Positions 26,988-36,216 of a stretch of 64,000 nucleotides of DNA are shown piece by piece. The notes under the pieces were generated by a model. The model was given only the letters and a program-made list of their open reading frames with translations, was not told the DNA's origin and did not search any database. How positions within the stretch are numbered: position 1 is the stretch's first letter; each line of letters starts with the position of its first letter. The position numbers and the translations under genes were made by a program. This DNA comes from Mycolicibacterium aubagnense. GTDB lineage: Bacteria > Actinomycetota > Actinomycetes > Mycobacteriales > Mycobacteriaceae. The stretch covers positions 3,038,001 through 3,102,000 of the forward strand of contig NZ_AP022577.1 of NCBI RefSeq assembly GCF_010730955.1, written 5' to 3'.

Positions 26988-27308
26988 TCCAAATCCCCTC
27001 GAATACATTCTGCAACAACATGATTCAGCGTTCATCTGATGACGGACGCAACGGCACGACGGCTCCTGGCGAGCACTCGTGGCCGGTTGTGCCGCGAGCA
27101 GCCGCACAACGGCGATCAGTCCACCAGGCCTGACAAACGACATCTAGGGCCGCAATACTCTGCCGCGATGGGCAGGAAGGCCCGACCGAGAAGTCGGCAC
27201 AGGCGCGTCGTCGGCGAGGCCGTTGTCCCCTACCAGCCGCCAATCCCGACATGCCAGCCTGATGTGTGCAATCAACAACTGAATGAGGTAGCTGGTGAGG
27301 TTCTCGAA
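26988..27308. other. Gap without a recognisable gene
   Basis: About 320 bp between the start of the dehydrogenase gene and the transporter remnant. Open frames on both strands here have no family resemblance and no convincing ribosome sites. The promoter of the dehydrogenase/oleate hydratase pair should lie at its left end. Otherwise I see nothing I can name. Confidence 0.5.
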
Positions 27309-27577
27309 ATGGTCAATCCTCATACCGAAGGCCACCGCGGCGAACACACCGACTGGTTTTTGCGTGCGGCGGTGCTCGGCGGCAACCACGGTCTGGTCTC
27401 ACCGCCGGCCTCATATCGGCGTCACCATCATCGGCCTGGCCGTCGCCGGAATCCTGGGCGCATGGATCGCCGGTACCAGCGTGGCCCGACCCACCGCTAT
27501 GCGGCGTGTTCGGCGGCGGGTTGGCCATGCTGGTAGCTGCCCTCGCCGGTCAACTGGTCCACGTCTCCGGCATCTGA
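27309..27577 (+). pseudogene. Remnant of a VIT1/CCC1-type iron/manganese transporter
   Basis: From the ATG at 27309 one frame reads MVNPHTEGHRGEHTDWFLRA followed by AVLGGNHGLVS. This matches the start of VIT1/CCC1 proteins (gWLRAAVLGaNDGivS). The next frame then reads VTIIGLAVAGILGAWIAG through SVARPTA, and a third frame gives GVFGGGLAMLVAALAGQLV and stops at 27577. These last two match the final membrane helices of the family (…GGxLAMxVTxxIGxLV). The middle of about 150-180 residues is missing and at least two frame changes separate the pieces, so the gene is dead. Family assignment is from remembered consensus, not a search. Confidence 0.6.
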
Positions 27578-27685
27578 ACACGGCGCCCAACGCGTCAGAT
27601 AGAAACCATCACATTCCGGCTACTACCTCGACATTCCCCGTCAGTGCGCTAGGCCACATATAACTGTCGCCTAGTCTTGAGCCTC

Positions 27686-30600
27686 GTGCCTGCCAGGACT
27701 GCCCGACTCGTCGCGATCATCGCGGGCCTTGCCGGTCTGCTGCTCTGCGCGCTGACCCCACTGCTGCCCGTCAAGCAGACCACCGCGACCGTGCTGTGGC
27801 CGCAAGGCCCCGGAGCCGCCCCGGCGGCGACATCCGGCCCGAGCACCAGCGGTCTGATTTCTGACCTCACCGCCCCGCTGGTGTCCGGTGCGCCGCTGGC
27901 GCTGGATGTCTCCATCCCGTGTCAGGCCATCGCGAGCCTGCCGCCGGCCGGTGGTCTGGTGTTCTCGACGATCCCACCCAACGGCATCGACGCCAGCCGC
28001 AACGGCCTGTTCGTCCGGGCCAACGCGACCGACGTCGTCGTGGCCTTCCGGGACACCGTCGCCGCGGTCGCGAAGCGCTCGGACATCGCCGCCGGAAAGT
28101 GCAGTGGCCTGCACCTCTGGGCCAACAACGGCGGCGTCGGCGCCGACTTCATCGGCCTGCCCGGTGCGACCGGCACCGGCAGCGTGGAGAAGAAGCCCCA
28201 GGTGGCCGGCCTCTTCACCGAGCTCAAAGTGCCTGCGCAGCCGGGTCTGTCCGCGCGCATCGACGTCGACACCCGGTTCATCGTCGTCCCGACGGCTCTG
28301 AAGTCGGCCGCGATGGCGCTCGGTGTGCTGCTGACGCTGGTTTCGATCGTCGCGCTGGCGGTGCTGGACCGGCAGGACGGCCGTCGGGTACGCGACGGCT
28401 GGCAGCGCTTCTGGAAGGTCAGCCGCTGGCACTGGCTGGCCGACATCGCGGTGTTCACGGGCCTCATCGGATGGCACCTGATCGGCGCAATCTCCTCCGA
28501 TGACGGCTACAACCTGACGATCGCCCGGGTCTCGAGCCAGGCCGGCTATGTCGCCAACTACTTCCGCTACTTCGGTACCTCTGAGGCGCCGTTCGACTGG
28601 TACCAGTCGGTACTCGCGCACCTGGCCGCCGTCAGCACCGCCGGGGTCTGGATGCGGCTGCCCGCGCTGCTGGCCGGTATGGCCACGTGGACGTTGCTGT
28701 CCCGCTGGGTGCTGCCGCGGCTCGGCCCCGGCGCCCGCGGAGTGTCGGCGAATGCGATCGCCGTATGGACCGCGGCGGCGGTGTTCCTCGCCGCCTGGTA
28801 CCCGTTCAACAACGGCCTGCGCCCCGAACCGCTCATCGCCTTCGGCGTGATCGCGACCTGGGTGCTCATCGAATACGCCATCGCCACCCGGCGCCTGGCC
28901 CCCGCGGCCGTCGCCATCATCGTCGCCGCGTTCACCGCGACCACCGCACCGCAGGGCCTGATCGCGCTGGCCCCGCTGCTGGTCGGGTCCCGTGCCCTGG
29001 TCCGCACGGTGCGGAGCCGCCGGGCCGGCACCGGCCTGCTTGCCCCGATCGCGACACTGGCCGCGTCGGCGTCACTGATCCTGACCGTGGTCTTCCGGAA
29101 CCAGACCCTGGCCACCGTCGCCGAATCGGCCCGCATCAAGTACACGGTGGGCCCGACCATCTCCTGGTATCAGGAATTCCTGCGCTACTACTTCCTCACC
29201 GTGGAAGATTCAGTGGACAGTTCCCTGACCCGCCGCTTCTCGGTGCTGATCCTGCTGCTGTGCCTGTTCGCCACGCTGACCCTGCTGCTGCGCAAGGGCC
29301 GCGTGCCCGGTCTGGCCAGCGGGCCGGTGTGGCGCCTGCTCGGCAGCACCATGCTGGGGCTGCTGCTCCTGCACTTCACCCCGACCAAGTGGGCCGTGCA
29401 GTTCGGTGCGTTCGCCGGGCTGTCGGGCGCGTTCGGCGCCATCATCGCTTTCGCGTTCGCGACGGTGGGACTGCACAGCCGACGGAACCTGGCGCTGTAC
29501 GTGACGGCGCTGCTGTTCGTGTTGGCCTGGGCGACGTCCGGGATCAACGGCTGGTTCTACGTCGGCAACTACGGCGTGCCGTGGTTCGACCGGCAGCCTG
29601 TGCTGGCCGGCCACCCCGTCACGTCGATGTTCCTGGTCCTGGCGATCATCACCGCGCTGCTCGCGGGCTGGCTGCACTTCCGCATCGACTACGCCGGCCA
29701 CACCGAGGTCGCCGAGACCCGCCGCAACCGGGCGCTGGCGTCGACACCGCTGCTGATCGTCGCGATCATCATGGTCGTGCTCGAGGTCGGCTCGATGGCC
29801 AAGGGCTTCGTGCAGCGCTACCCGCAGTACACGACGGCGCGGGCCAACCTGGACGCAATGGGGTTGTCCGACAAGACCTGCGCCATGGCCGACGACGTGC
29901 TCGTCGAGGCCGATACCAACGCCGGCCTCCTGCAGCCCGTCCCGGGCCAGACCTGGGGCAAGTACGGCCCGCTGGGCGGCGAGAACCCGGTCGGTTTCAC
30001 ACCGAACGGCATCAGCGACTCACTGGCCCCGCCGCACCCCGTCGTCGCCAACCCGGGCACGGTGAACTCCGACGGCTCACCCAACAAGCCCAACGTCGGC
30101 ATCGCGTTCGCGGCCGGTACCGGTGGCGGTTACGGCCCGACCGGCGTCAACGGCTCCAACGTGTTCCTGCCGTTCGGCCTCGACCCGGCCCGCACGCCGG
30201 TGATGGGCAGCTACAAGGAGAACGGCGTCGCCGCCAAGGCCACGTCGGCCTGGTACCAGTTGCCGCCACGTAGTGCGGACCGACCGCTGGTCACCGTCGC
30301 CGCGGCGGGCGCCATCTGGTACTACGACGAAGAGCACGAGTTCCACTACGGCCAGTCGCTCAAACTGCAGTGGGGTGTGCACCGGCCCGACGGCAGTTAC
30401 CAGGCCCTCGCCGAAGTTCAGCCGATCGACACGTTCGCCCAATACGCTTGGCGCAACCTGCGATTCCCGCTGAAGTGGGCGCCGCCGGAGGCCAACGTCG
30501 CCCGCATCGTCGCCGACGATCCGAACCTGTCCGAGGATCAGTGGTTCGGCTTCACGCCGCCGCGCGTCCCGACCCTGCAAACCGCACAGCAGTTCCTCGG

Positions 30601-30970
30601 GTCGCAGACGCCGATCCTGATGGACATCGCCACCGCCGCGAATTTCCCGTGCCAGCGCCCGTTCTCCGAGCATCTCGGCGTCGCGGAGCTGCCGCAGTAC
30701 CGCATCCTGCCCAACACCAAGCAGGTCGTGGTGTCGTCGAACATGTGGCAGTCGGCGCAGAAGGGTGGCCCGTTCCTGTTCATCCAGGCGCTGCTGCGCA
30801 CGTCGACCATCCCGACCTACCTGCGGGGCGACTGGTACCGGGACTGGGGCTCGATCGAACGGTACGACCCGGTGGTGCCGCCGTCAGTGGCCCCGCCCGC
30901 GTTGATTGACCAAGGCACCATGACCGTCAACGGTTGGAGCCGCCGCGGCCCGATCCGGGCCCTGCCATGA
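27686..30970 (+). CDS. embA: Arabinosyltransferase EmbA (Rv3794-like)
   Basis: A 1094-residue GT-C enzyme that acts with EmbB as a heterodimer to build the terminal arabinan motif of arabinogalactan. TM1 is [22 protein letters not shown], and the [12 protein letters not shown] that follows is EmbA-like. The catalytic region is [13 protein letters not shown] (first Asp 272), then [18 protein letters not shown]. The EmbA-type [16 protein letters not shown] is present, and a C-terminal carbohydrate-binding domain starts near residue 760. The GTG at 27686 is chosen over a TTG at 27677. Neither has a clear ribosome site. Because 3.4 kb separate it from embC, it must have its own promoter. It overlaps embB by 4 bases. 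Confidence 0.95.
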   Translation: MPARTARLVAIIAGLAGLLLCALTPLLPVKQTTATVLWPQGPGAAPAATSGPSTSGLISDLTAPLVSGAPLALDVSIPCQAIASLPPAGGLVFSTIPPNGIDASRNGLFVRANATDVVVAFRDTVAAVAKRSDIAAGKCSGLHLWANNGGVGADFIGLPGATGTGSVEKKPQVAGLFTELKVPAQPGLSARIDVDTRFIVVPTALKSAAMALGVLLTLVSIVALAVLDRQDGRRVRDGWQRFWKVSRWHWLADIAVFTGLIGWHLIGAISSDDGYNLTIARVSSQAGYVANYFRYFGTSEAPFDWYQSVLAHLAAVSTAGVWMRLPALLAGMATWTLLSRWVLPRLGPGARGVSANAIAVWTAAAVFLAAWYPFNNGLRPEPLIAFGVIATWVLIEYAIATRRLAPAAVAIIVAAFTATTAPQGLIALAPLLVGSRALVRTVRSRRAGTGLLAPIATLAASASLILTVVFRNQTLATVAESARIKYTVGPTISWYQEFLRYYFLTVEDSVDSSLTRRFSVLILLLCLFATLTLLLRKGRVPGLASGPVWRLLGSTMLGLLLLHFTPTKWAVQFGAFAGLSGAFGAIIAFAFATVGLHSRRNLALYVTALLFVLAWATSGINGWFYVGNYGVPWFDRQPVLAGHPVTSMFLVLAIITALLAGWLHFRIDYAGHTEVAETRRNRALASTPLLIVAIIMVVLEVGSMAKGFVQRYPQYTTARANLDAMGLSDKTCAMADDVLVEADTNAGLLQPVPGQTWGKYGPLGGENPVGFTPNGISDSLAPPHPVVANPGTVNSDGSPNKPNVGIAFAAGTGGGYGPTGVNGSNVFLPFGLDPARTPVMGSYKENGVAAKATSAWYQLPPRSADRPLVTVAAAGAIWYYDEEHEFHYGQSLKLQWGVHRPDGSYQALAEVQPIDTFAQYAWRNLRFPLKWAPPEANVARIVADDPNLSEDQWFGFTPPRVPTLQTAQQFLGSQTPILMDIATAANFPCQRPFSEHLGVAELPQYRILPNTKQVVVSSNMWQSAQKGGPFLFIQALLRTSTIPTYLRGDWYRDWGSIERYDPVVPPSVAPPALIDQGTMTVNGWSRRGPIRALP

Positions 30971-33900
30971 CCGGGACGGGAATGAACGCACAGCAAGTAG
31001 AAGTCGCCCACCCGGTGGCCGAAGGACACCGGATTTGGCAGCGCGTGGCGATCGTCGCGGGCCTGATCGGCTTCGTGCTGTCGGCGCTGACGCCGCTGTT
31101 GCCGGTGGTGCAGTCGACGGCGCAGCTCAATTGGCCCCAGCAGGGCCAGTTCGGCAACGTCACCGCACCGCTGATCTCGCAGACTCCGGTGTCGATGACG
31201 GCGACGATCCCGTGCGGCGTGCTGCGGACGCTGCCGCCTTCGGGCGGTCTGGTGTTCGGCACGGTGCCCAAGGACGGCAAGCAGGCTGCGCTGAACGGGC
31301 TGCTGGTCAACGTGTCCAGCAGCCGCGTCGACGTCACCGACCGCAACGTGGTGATCGCCAGCGTGCCGCGGCTGAAAGTCATTGGCAGCCCCGGTTGTTC
31401 GCGTATCGAGATCATCTCCGACAAGAACGGGACGTTCGCTACGTTCGTCGGCCTGACGGGAACCGACGGCAAGGAGCTGCGCAGCGGTTTCGCCGACCCC
31501 AACCTGCGGCCGTCCGTCGTCGGCATTTTCACCGATCTGAAGGGCGCCGCGCCGCAAGGCTTTTCGGTCTCTGCGACGATCGATACCCGGTTCATCAACC
31601 GGCCGACCGTCATCAAGTACACCGCCATGTTCGGCGGCATCACCGCGACCATCGTTGCGCTGCTGGCGCTCTGGCGACTGGACCGACTGGACGGGCGCCG
31701 TATGCAGCGGCTGATACCCAGCCGCTGGCGGACCTTCAATCTCGTCGACGGCGTCGTGATCGGCGGGTTCCTGCTGTGGCATGTGCTGGGCGCCGGCTCT
31801 TCTGACGACGGCTACATCCTGGGCATGGCGCGCGTCGCACCGCACGCGCAATACATGATCAACTACTTCCGCTGGTTCGGCAGCCCTGAGGATCCGTTCG
31901 GCTGGTACTACAACGTGCTGGCGCTGATGACGCACGTCAGCGACGCCAGCATCTGGATCCGGTTGCCGGACTTGATATGCGCCCTCGTCTGCTGGCTACT
32001 GCTGTCCCGCGAGGTGCTCCCGCGGCTCGGCCCCGCGGTGGCGGGTAGCCGCGCTGCCATGTGGTCGGCGGGCCTGGTGCTGATGGCCGCGTGGATGCCG
32101 TTCGACAACGGCCTGCGCCCGGAAGGCCAGATCGCCACCGGCGCGCTCATCACCTACGTACTGATCGAACGCGCCATCGGCACCAGCCGGCTCACCCCGG
32201 CCGCCCTGGCCATCATCGCCGCGGCGTTCACCTTGGGTATCCAACCGACCGGCCTCATCGCCGTGGCGGCCCTGCTGGCCGGTGGCCGCCCGATCCTGCG
32301 CATCCTGGTGAAGCGGCGCCGTGAGGTCGGCACCTGGCCACTGGTGCTGCCGCTGTTGGCCGCCGGCTTCGTGGTCCTGACGGTGGTGTTCGTCAACCAA
32401 ACCGCGGCAGGGGTGTTGGAGGCCACCAGGATTCGCACCGCCATCGGCCCGAGCCAGGCCTGGTACACCGAGAATCTGCGGTACTACTACCTGTTCCTGC
32501 CGACGGTCGACGGCTCGATGACCCGGCGCTTCGGCTTCCTGCTGACCGCGCTGAGCCTCTTCACGTCGATGTTCATGATCCTGCGGCGCAAGCGGATCCC
32601 CGGCATCGCGCGCGGTCCGGTGTGGCGCCTGATGGGCATCATTTTCGCCACCATGTTCTGCCTGATGTTCACCCCGACCAAGTGGGTGCACCACTTCGGC
32701 CTGTTCGCCGCCGTGGGCGCCGCCATGGCCGCGGTGGCCACCGTGCTGGTGTCGCGGTCGGTGCTGAAGTCGGCACGCAACCGCATGGCCGTCACCTCCG
32801 CGGTGCTGTTCCTGCTGGCGCTGGTTTCGGCCACCACCAACGGCTGGTGGTACGTGTCGAGTTACGGTGTGCCGTTCAACAACGACATGGTGGCTGTCGG
32901 CGGAATCAAGCTCAGCACAATCTTTTTGGCGCTGTTCGTGATCACGGCGCTGTGGGCGTTCTGGCTGCACTTCAACAGCGACCGCCCCGAAAGCCGGCTC
33001 ACCCGGCTGGTCACCGCGGCACCCATCACGCTGGCCGCCGCGTTCATGGTCGTGGTGTGTGTGGCGTCGATGGCCATCGGTGCGGTGCGCGAATACCCGA
33101 CGTACTCGAACCTGGCCAGTAACGTCCGAGCACTGAAGGGCGGCTGCGGGCTGGCCGACAACGTGCTCGTGGAACCTGATTCGAATGCCGGGTTCCTGAC
33201 CCCGCAGGCCGGTGACTACGGCCCGCTGGGCGCCCTGGGCGGTGTCGAACCGGTCGGCTTCACCGCCAACGGTGTACCGGATCACATTGTCGCCGAAGCG
33301 ATTCGACTGGACTTCCCGATGCCGGGCACCGACTCGGACTGGGACGCCGCAGTGAAGCTCAAGACACCGGGGATCAATGGCTCCACGGTGCCATTGCCCT
33401 ACGGACTGGACCCCGCACGGGTGTCGGTCGCCGGGACCTACACCACCGGTCCGCACTCACAGGCCAAGCTGACCTCGGCCTGGTACGGCTTGCCCGCCGC
33501 CGATGCCGCACATCCGCTGATGGTTGTCACCGCCGCGGGGAGCATCACCGGCAACAGCTCGCTCAAAGGCCGCACCGAAGGCCAGACCGTCGAGCTGGAG
33601 TACGGCCGCACCGGCCCCGACGGCCACCCCATCCCGGGCGGGCGGTTGGTGCCCTACGACATCGGCCCGACACCGTCGTGGCGCAACCTGCGCTTCGACC
33701 GTCGTCAGGTTCCGGCCGATGCCACCTACGTTCGTGTTGTGGCAGTGAACCTTTCGCTCAACGAGGGCGACTGGATCGCCGTCACTCCACCGCGCGTGCC
33801 TGAGGTAAAGACCATCCAGGAATTCATCGGCATGACCCAGCCGGTGCTGATGGACTGGGCCGTCGGCCTGGCGTTCCCGTGCCAACAGCCGATGCTGGTG

Positions 33901-34191
33901 CGCAACGGCGTGACCGAGGTGCCCAAGTTCCGCATCACGCCGGACTACACCGCCAAGAAGCAGGACACGGACACCTGGCAGGACGGCATCAACGGCGGCC
34001 TGCTCGGCATCACCGACGTGCTGCTGAAGGCCCACGTGATGTCGACGTATCTATCCGACGACTGGGGCCGGGACTGGGGCTCGCTGCGCCAGTTCACGAC
34101 CGTCGTGGACGCGACGACCGCCGAGCTCGACCTGGGCACCGCGGTCCACAGCGGACTGTGGTCGCCGGGGCGGATGCGGATCAAGCCCTAG
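30967..34191 (+). CDS. embB: Arabinosyltransferase EmbB (Rv3795-like)
   Basis: A 1074-residue GT-C partner of EmbA and the main ethambutol target. Motifs: [23 protein letters not shown] for TM1, then [13 protein letters not shown] with catalytic Asp280/281 and Met287. Met287 aligns with Met306 of M. tuberculosis EmbB, so the ethambutol-sensitive residue is retained. [17 protein letters not shown] and [17 protein letters not shown] follow, then the C-terminal sugar-binding domain ([16 protein letters not shown]). The ATG overlaps the embA stop (ATGA). A second in-frame ATG lies at 30982. A long hairpin follows 9 bp after the stop. Confidence 0.95.
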   Translation: MTGTGMNAQQVEVAHPVAEGHRIWQRVAIVAGLIGFVLSALTPLLPVVQSTAQLNWPQQGQFGNVTAPLISQTPVSMTATIPCGVLRTLPPSGGLVFGTVPKDGKQAALNGLLVNVSSSRVDVTDRNVVIASVPRLKVIGSPGCSRIEIISDKNGTFATFVGLTGTDGKELRSGFADPNLRPSVVGIFTDLKGAAPQGFSVSATIDTRFINRPTVIKYTAMFGGITATIVALLALWRLDRLDGRRMQRLIPSRWRTFNLVDGVVIGGFLLWHVLGAGSSDDGYILGMARVAPHAQYMINYFRWFGSPEDPFGWYYNVLALMTHVSDASIWIRLPDLICALVCWLLLSREVLPRLGPAVAGSRAAMWSAGLVLMAAWMPFDNGLRPEGQIATGALITYVLIERAIGTSRLTPAALAIIAAAFTLGIQPTGLIAVAALLAGGRPILRILVKRRREVGTWPLVLPLLAAGFVVLTVVFVNQTAAGVLEATRIRTAIGPSQAWYTENLRYYYLFLPTVDGSMTRRFGFLLTALSLFTSMFMILRRKRIPGIARGPVWRLMGIIFATMFCLMFTPTKWVHHFGLFAAVGAAMAAVATVLVSRSVLKSARNRMAVTSAVLFLLALVSATTNGWWYVSSYGVPFNNDMVAVGGIKLSTIFLALFVITALWAFWLHFNSDRPESRLTRLVTAAPITLAAAFMVVVCVASMAIGAVREYPTYSNLASNVRALKGGCGLADNVLVEPDSNAGFLTPQAGDYGPLGALGGVEPVGFTANGVPDHIVAEAIRLDFPMPGTDSDWDAAVKLKTPGINGSTVPLPYGLDPARVSVAGTYTTGPHSQAKLTSAWYGLPAADAAHPLMVVTAAGSITGNSSLKGRTEGQTVELEYGRTGPDGHPIPGGRLVPYDIGPTPSWRNLRFDRRQVPADATYVRVVAVNLSLNEGDWIAVTPPRVPEVKTIQEFIGMTQPVLMDWAVGLAFPCQQPMLVRNGVTEVPKFRITPDYTAKKQDTDTWQDGINGGLLGITDVLLKAHVMSTYLSDDWGRDWGSLRQFTTVVDATTAELDLGTAVHSGLWSPGRMRIKP

Positions 34192-34200
34192 CCGTACCCG

Positions 34201-34259
34201 CCGAGTGGCCGGTTATGACACGCTTTTCGCGAAAAGTTGTGTCGTAACCGGCCATTCGG
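34201..34259. terminator. Long hairpin downstream of embB with a nested palindrome
   Basis: 21-base arms 34201-34221 and 34239-34259 pair along their whole length in RNA, with two G-U wobbles. Between them lies the perfect palindrome CTTTTCGCGAAAAG, which extends the stem. It starts 9 bp after the embB stop. It probably ends the embAB transcript, but it is longer and more regular than an ordinary terminator and could be a small repetitive palindromic element. Confidence 0.6.
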
Positions 34260-34300
34260 CGTTTTGGGCCGAACCCGGCCGCCGGCACGGCAGATCATGC

Positions 34301-34340
34301 TTGACAGATTCCCAATCAAACGCAATCATTAGCAATCAAA
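34301..34340 (+). promoter_or_regulatory. Promoter and triple-repeat operator upstream of deoR-type gene
   Basis: A consensus -35 hexamer TTGACA lies at 34301-34306. Three CAATCA-AA/TT repeats start at 34313, 34323 and 34333, at exactly 10-bp intervals (CAATCAAA, CAATCATT, CAATCAAA). They cover the expected -10 region (AATCAT at 34324, 17-bp spacer). CAATCAAA is the complement of the TTTGATTG-type sites bound by many DeoR-family repressors, so autoregulation by the adjacent gene is likely. Promoter and binding are inferred from sequence. Confidence 0.65.
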
Positions 34341-34376
34341 TCCAAGTGGTGCAGATCACAAACCAAGGGAGGTGTA

Positions 34377-35177
34377 GTGACATCCACCGGGCCGGCTTCC
34401 CGCGATACGGCGGGCGCCCTCTACGCCGACCAGCGCAAACAGCACTTGCTCGAGGCGCTGCGCCGCGATGGCCGAATCGACGCCGCCCGTACCGCGTCCG
34501 AGCTTGGGGTGACGGGCGAGACCATCCGCAAGGACCTCATCCTCCTGGAGCGCCAAGGTTTGTTGCGGCGGGTGCACGGTGGAGCGGTGCCGGTCGACTA
34601 CCTCTCCTACGAGCCGGCCGTCGAGACCCGGACCGAGTTCCTCGCCGAAAAGGCTCGCATCGCAAAGGCCGCGCTGGCACATCTTCCGGAACGTGGCTCG
34701 GTTCTGATCGACGCCGGTTCCACCACGGCACAGCTGGTCGAACTGTTTCCCGGCGACCGCGAACTCACCGTTTACACGAACTCGCTGCCGCAGGCACTGG
34801 GCCTGCTCAGCCGACCACAGCTGACGGTTTACACCTTGGGCGGACGAGTTCGATCGAAAACCTTTGCCGAGGTTGATGATTGGGCTGCCCGCGCGCTCGC
34901 CGAGATCAACGTCGACGTCGCCTTCCTGGGGGCCAACGGCATCAGCGTCGACCGTGGCCTCACCACCCCGGCCCCGTCCGAAGCCGCGGTGAAGCGACGC
35001 ATGCTCGCGTGCGCGCACCGACGCATCCTGCTCGCCGACCACAGCAAGTTCGGGACCGTCAGCGGAGCCCAGTACGGCCGGCTGGAGGACATCCACCTGT
35101 TGATCACCGACACCGGCGTGGACAGCCAGCAGCTCTCCGAACTATCCGCCGCCGGCCTGACCGTGGAGCAGGCGTGA
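34377..35177 (+). CDS. DeoR-family transcriptional regulator
   Basis: 266 residues from a GTG with a near-perfect GGGAGGTG ribosome site. The N-terminal DeoR helix-turn-helix reads RKQHLLEALRRDGRIDAARTASELGVTGETIRKDLILLERQGLLRRVHGGAVP. The C-terminal DeoRC sugar-phosphate sensor domain shows VLIDAGSTTAQLVELF, LGGRVRSKTFAEVDDWA, DVAFLGANGISVDRGLTTP and LLADHSKFGTVS, all family hallmarks. Such regulators are released by phosphorylated sugars. The gene normally controlled is usually adjacent. Here only a 21-codon nucleotidyltransferase-like stub follows. Confidence 0.92.
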   Translation: MTSTGPASRDTAGALYADQRKQHLLEALRRDGRIDAARTASELGVTGETIRKDLILLERQGLLRRVHGGAVPVDYLSYEPAVETRTEFLAEKARIAKAALAHLPERGSVLIDAGSTTAQLVELFPGDRELTVYTNSLPQALGLLSRPQLTVYTLGGRVRSKTFAEVDDWAARALAEINVDVAFLGANGISVDRGLTTPAPSEAAVKRRMLACAHRRILLADHSKFGTVSGAQYGRLEDIHLLITDTGVDSQQLSELSAAGLTVEQA

Positions 35178-35314
35178 TATCCACCCAAACCTCAACAGCT
35201 TTCGCGAATCGCTGAGTTCACCAGTCACCAATATCGCCACCCCGGACGCGCCTTCACCAGTGTGCGGTCGGTAACCCCATCGCGTCGTCGCGCTGCCCAA
35301 AAGGAGAAACCCAC

Positions 35315-35380
35315 ATGGCCGATCGGAAGATCCTCGGCCTGGTACCGGCCGGAGGCAAGGGCCAGCGGGTCACCGCGTGA
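35315..35380 (+). pseudogene. Stub resembling the first 21 residues of GlgC (sugar nucleotidyltransferase)
   Basis: After a good AAGGAG ribosome site, an ATG opens a 21-residue frame, MADRKILGLVPAGGKGQRVT-A, then TGA. The LVPAGGKGQRV segment is the nucleotide-binding loop of GlgC-type enzymes (ILGIVLAGGEGKRL). Just past the stop another frame reads VTAN, close to the LTADR that follows in GlgC, which suggests a frameshift before the rest was lost. No more of the gene is present before whiB at 35414. It could alternatively be a translated small peptide. Confidence 0.5.
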
Positions 35381-35413
35381 CCGCCAACTGATCAGGAAAG
35401 CACGAGGTACGAC

Positions 35414-35791
35414 ATGATCGGGAAACGAACAGCACTGCCAGTGCCCGCGCCGGCGATCCGACCGGTGGCCGACGAATGGGAATGGCAGGACTCAGCTCGT
35501 TGCCGCACGATGGATTCCAACATCTTCTTCCACCCCGATAACGAGCGGGGCCGGGCACGCAGACAACGCGAACAACAGGCCAAACAAATCTGTCACCAAT
35601 GCCCCGTGAAGGCGCCGTGCGCTGCCTTCGCCCTGCTGTCCGGCGAGCCGTACGGCATCTGGGGCGGCGTGTCCGAATCCGAACGTCGTTCCGCACTGGG
35701 CATTTCGGATCCTCGCACCGCCGGAAACCTGAGCACGACGAAGCGCCGGGAGGCCCGGCGAACCGATCTGGCCGCCGCAAGCGGCGAATAG
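35414..35791 (+). CDS. WhiB-family iron-sulfur regulator (WhiB3-like)
   Basis: 125 residues with the four cluster cysteines of Wbl proteins: Cys in DSARCRTMDS, the CHQC pair in QAKQICHQCPVKAPC, and the final Cys in that stretch. The turn motif PYGIWGGVSESERR follows, then a basic C-terminus KRREARR for DNA contact. The FFHPDNERGRARRQRE and EPYGIWGG stretches resemble WhiB3 more than WhiB1, 2 or 7, but the rest diverges. It senses redox or NO through a [4Fe-4S] cluster and usually acts with SigA. Its location beside a decayed sugar gene gives no target. Confidence 0.9.
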   Translation: MIGKRTALPVPAPAIRPVADEWEWQDSARCRTMDSNIFFHPDNERGRARRQREQQAKQICHQCPVKAPCAAFALLSGEPYGIWGGVSESERRSALGISDPRTAGNLSTTKRREARRTDLAAASGE

Positions 35792-35845
35792 AAACAACTC
35801 ACGCCCACCCTCGACAGTTGCCCAACCAACACAAGGAGATAACAC

Positions 35846-36079
35846 ATGTCCAACGCAGCACACCACACCTCGCCAGTAGTCCGCATGGTCGCGGCGGTCA
35901 TCGGCGGCAGCGCTCTGGCGATCATGGGAGCCCTTACGGTTACCACCGCCCACCACGATCAATCGGTTCTGGAAGCATCCGGCGGGCCGGCGACCATCAC
36001 CAGCACCACCCCGCCGTCGACGCCGCTGATCGCTTTCGCATCACCGACGGTCACCGCGACGTACTTCGGGAAACACTAA
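35846..36079 (+). CDS. Small exported or membrane-anchored protein of unknown function
   Basis: A 77-residue protein with a strong AAGGAGAT ribosome site. A basic/His start (MSNAAHHTSPVVR) is followed by one hydrophobic stretch, MVAAVIGGSALAIMGALTVTTA, which acts as a signal peptide or anchor. A Ser/Thr/Pro-rich tail (STTPPSTPLIAFASPTVTATYFG) follows. This matches the general build of small mycobacterial secreted proteins. I cannot assign a family. It ends abruptly compared with similar proteins, and the sequence just downstream is coding-like in another frame, so it may be truncated. Confidence 0.55.
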   Translation: MSNAAHHTSPVVRMVAAVIGGSALAIMGALTVTTAHHDQSVLEASGGPATITSTTPPSTPLIAFASPTVTATYFGKH

Positions 36080-36080
36080 G

Positions 36081-36212
36081 GCCCTCCTGCTCGATGACGG
36101 CCGTGCCCAGTGCCGCGAGGCAGAAGTCGATATCGGGTTGCTTCCCCTCCGCCACGCCGACGACCACGTGACCGATCTCGAGCTGAACTCGGCTGACCCG
36201 CACAGCAATTAG
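36081..36212 (+). pseudogene. Possible coding remnant without a start
   Basis: Immediately after the previous stop, a different frame reads ALLLDDGRAQCREAEVDIGL followed by LPLRHADDHVTDLELNSADPHSN, to the TAG at 36210-36212. Third codon positions are strongly G/C, as in real genes here. There is no start codon or ribosome site. It may be the C-terminal end of a truncated gene. No family recognised. Confidence 0.25.
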
Positions 36213-36216
36213 CCGG

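Noticed and set aside
27144..27389. An 81-residue minus-strand open frame in the embC-embA gap (SYLIQLLIAHIRLACRDW)
   Set aside because: No ribosome site or family resemblance. It overlaps the better-supported transporter remnant on the other strand.
31804..31830. Possible ethambutol-resistance substitution in EmbB
   Set aside because: The key Met (Met287 here, equivalent to 306) and the surrounding [13 protein letters not shown] are wild type, so nothing at this site suggests resistance.
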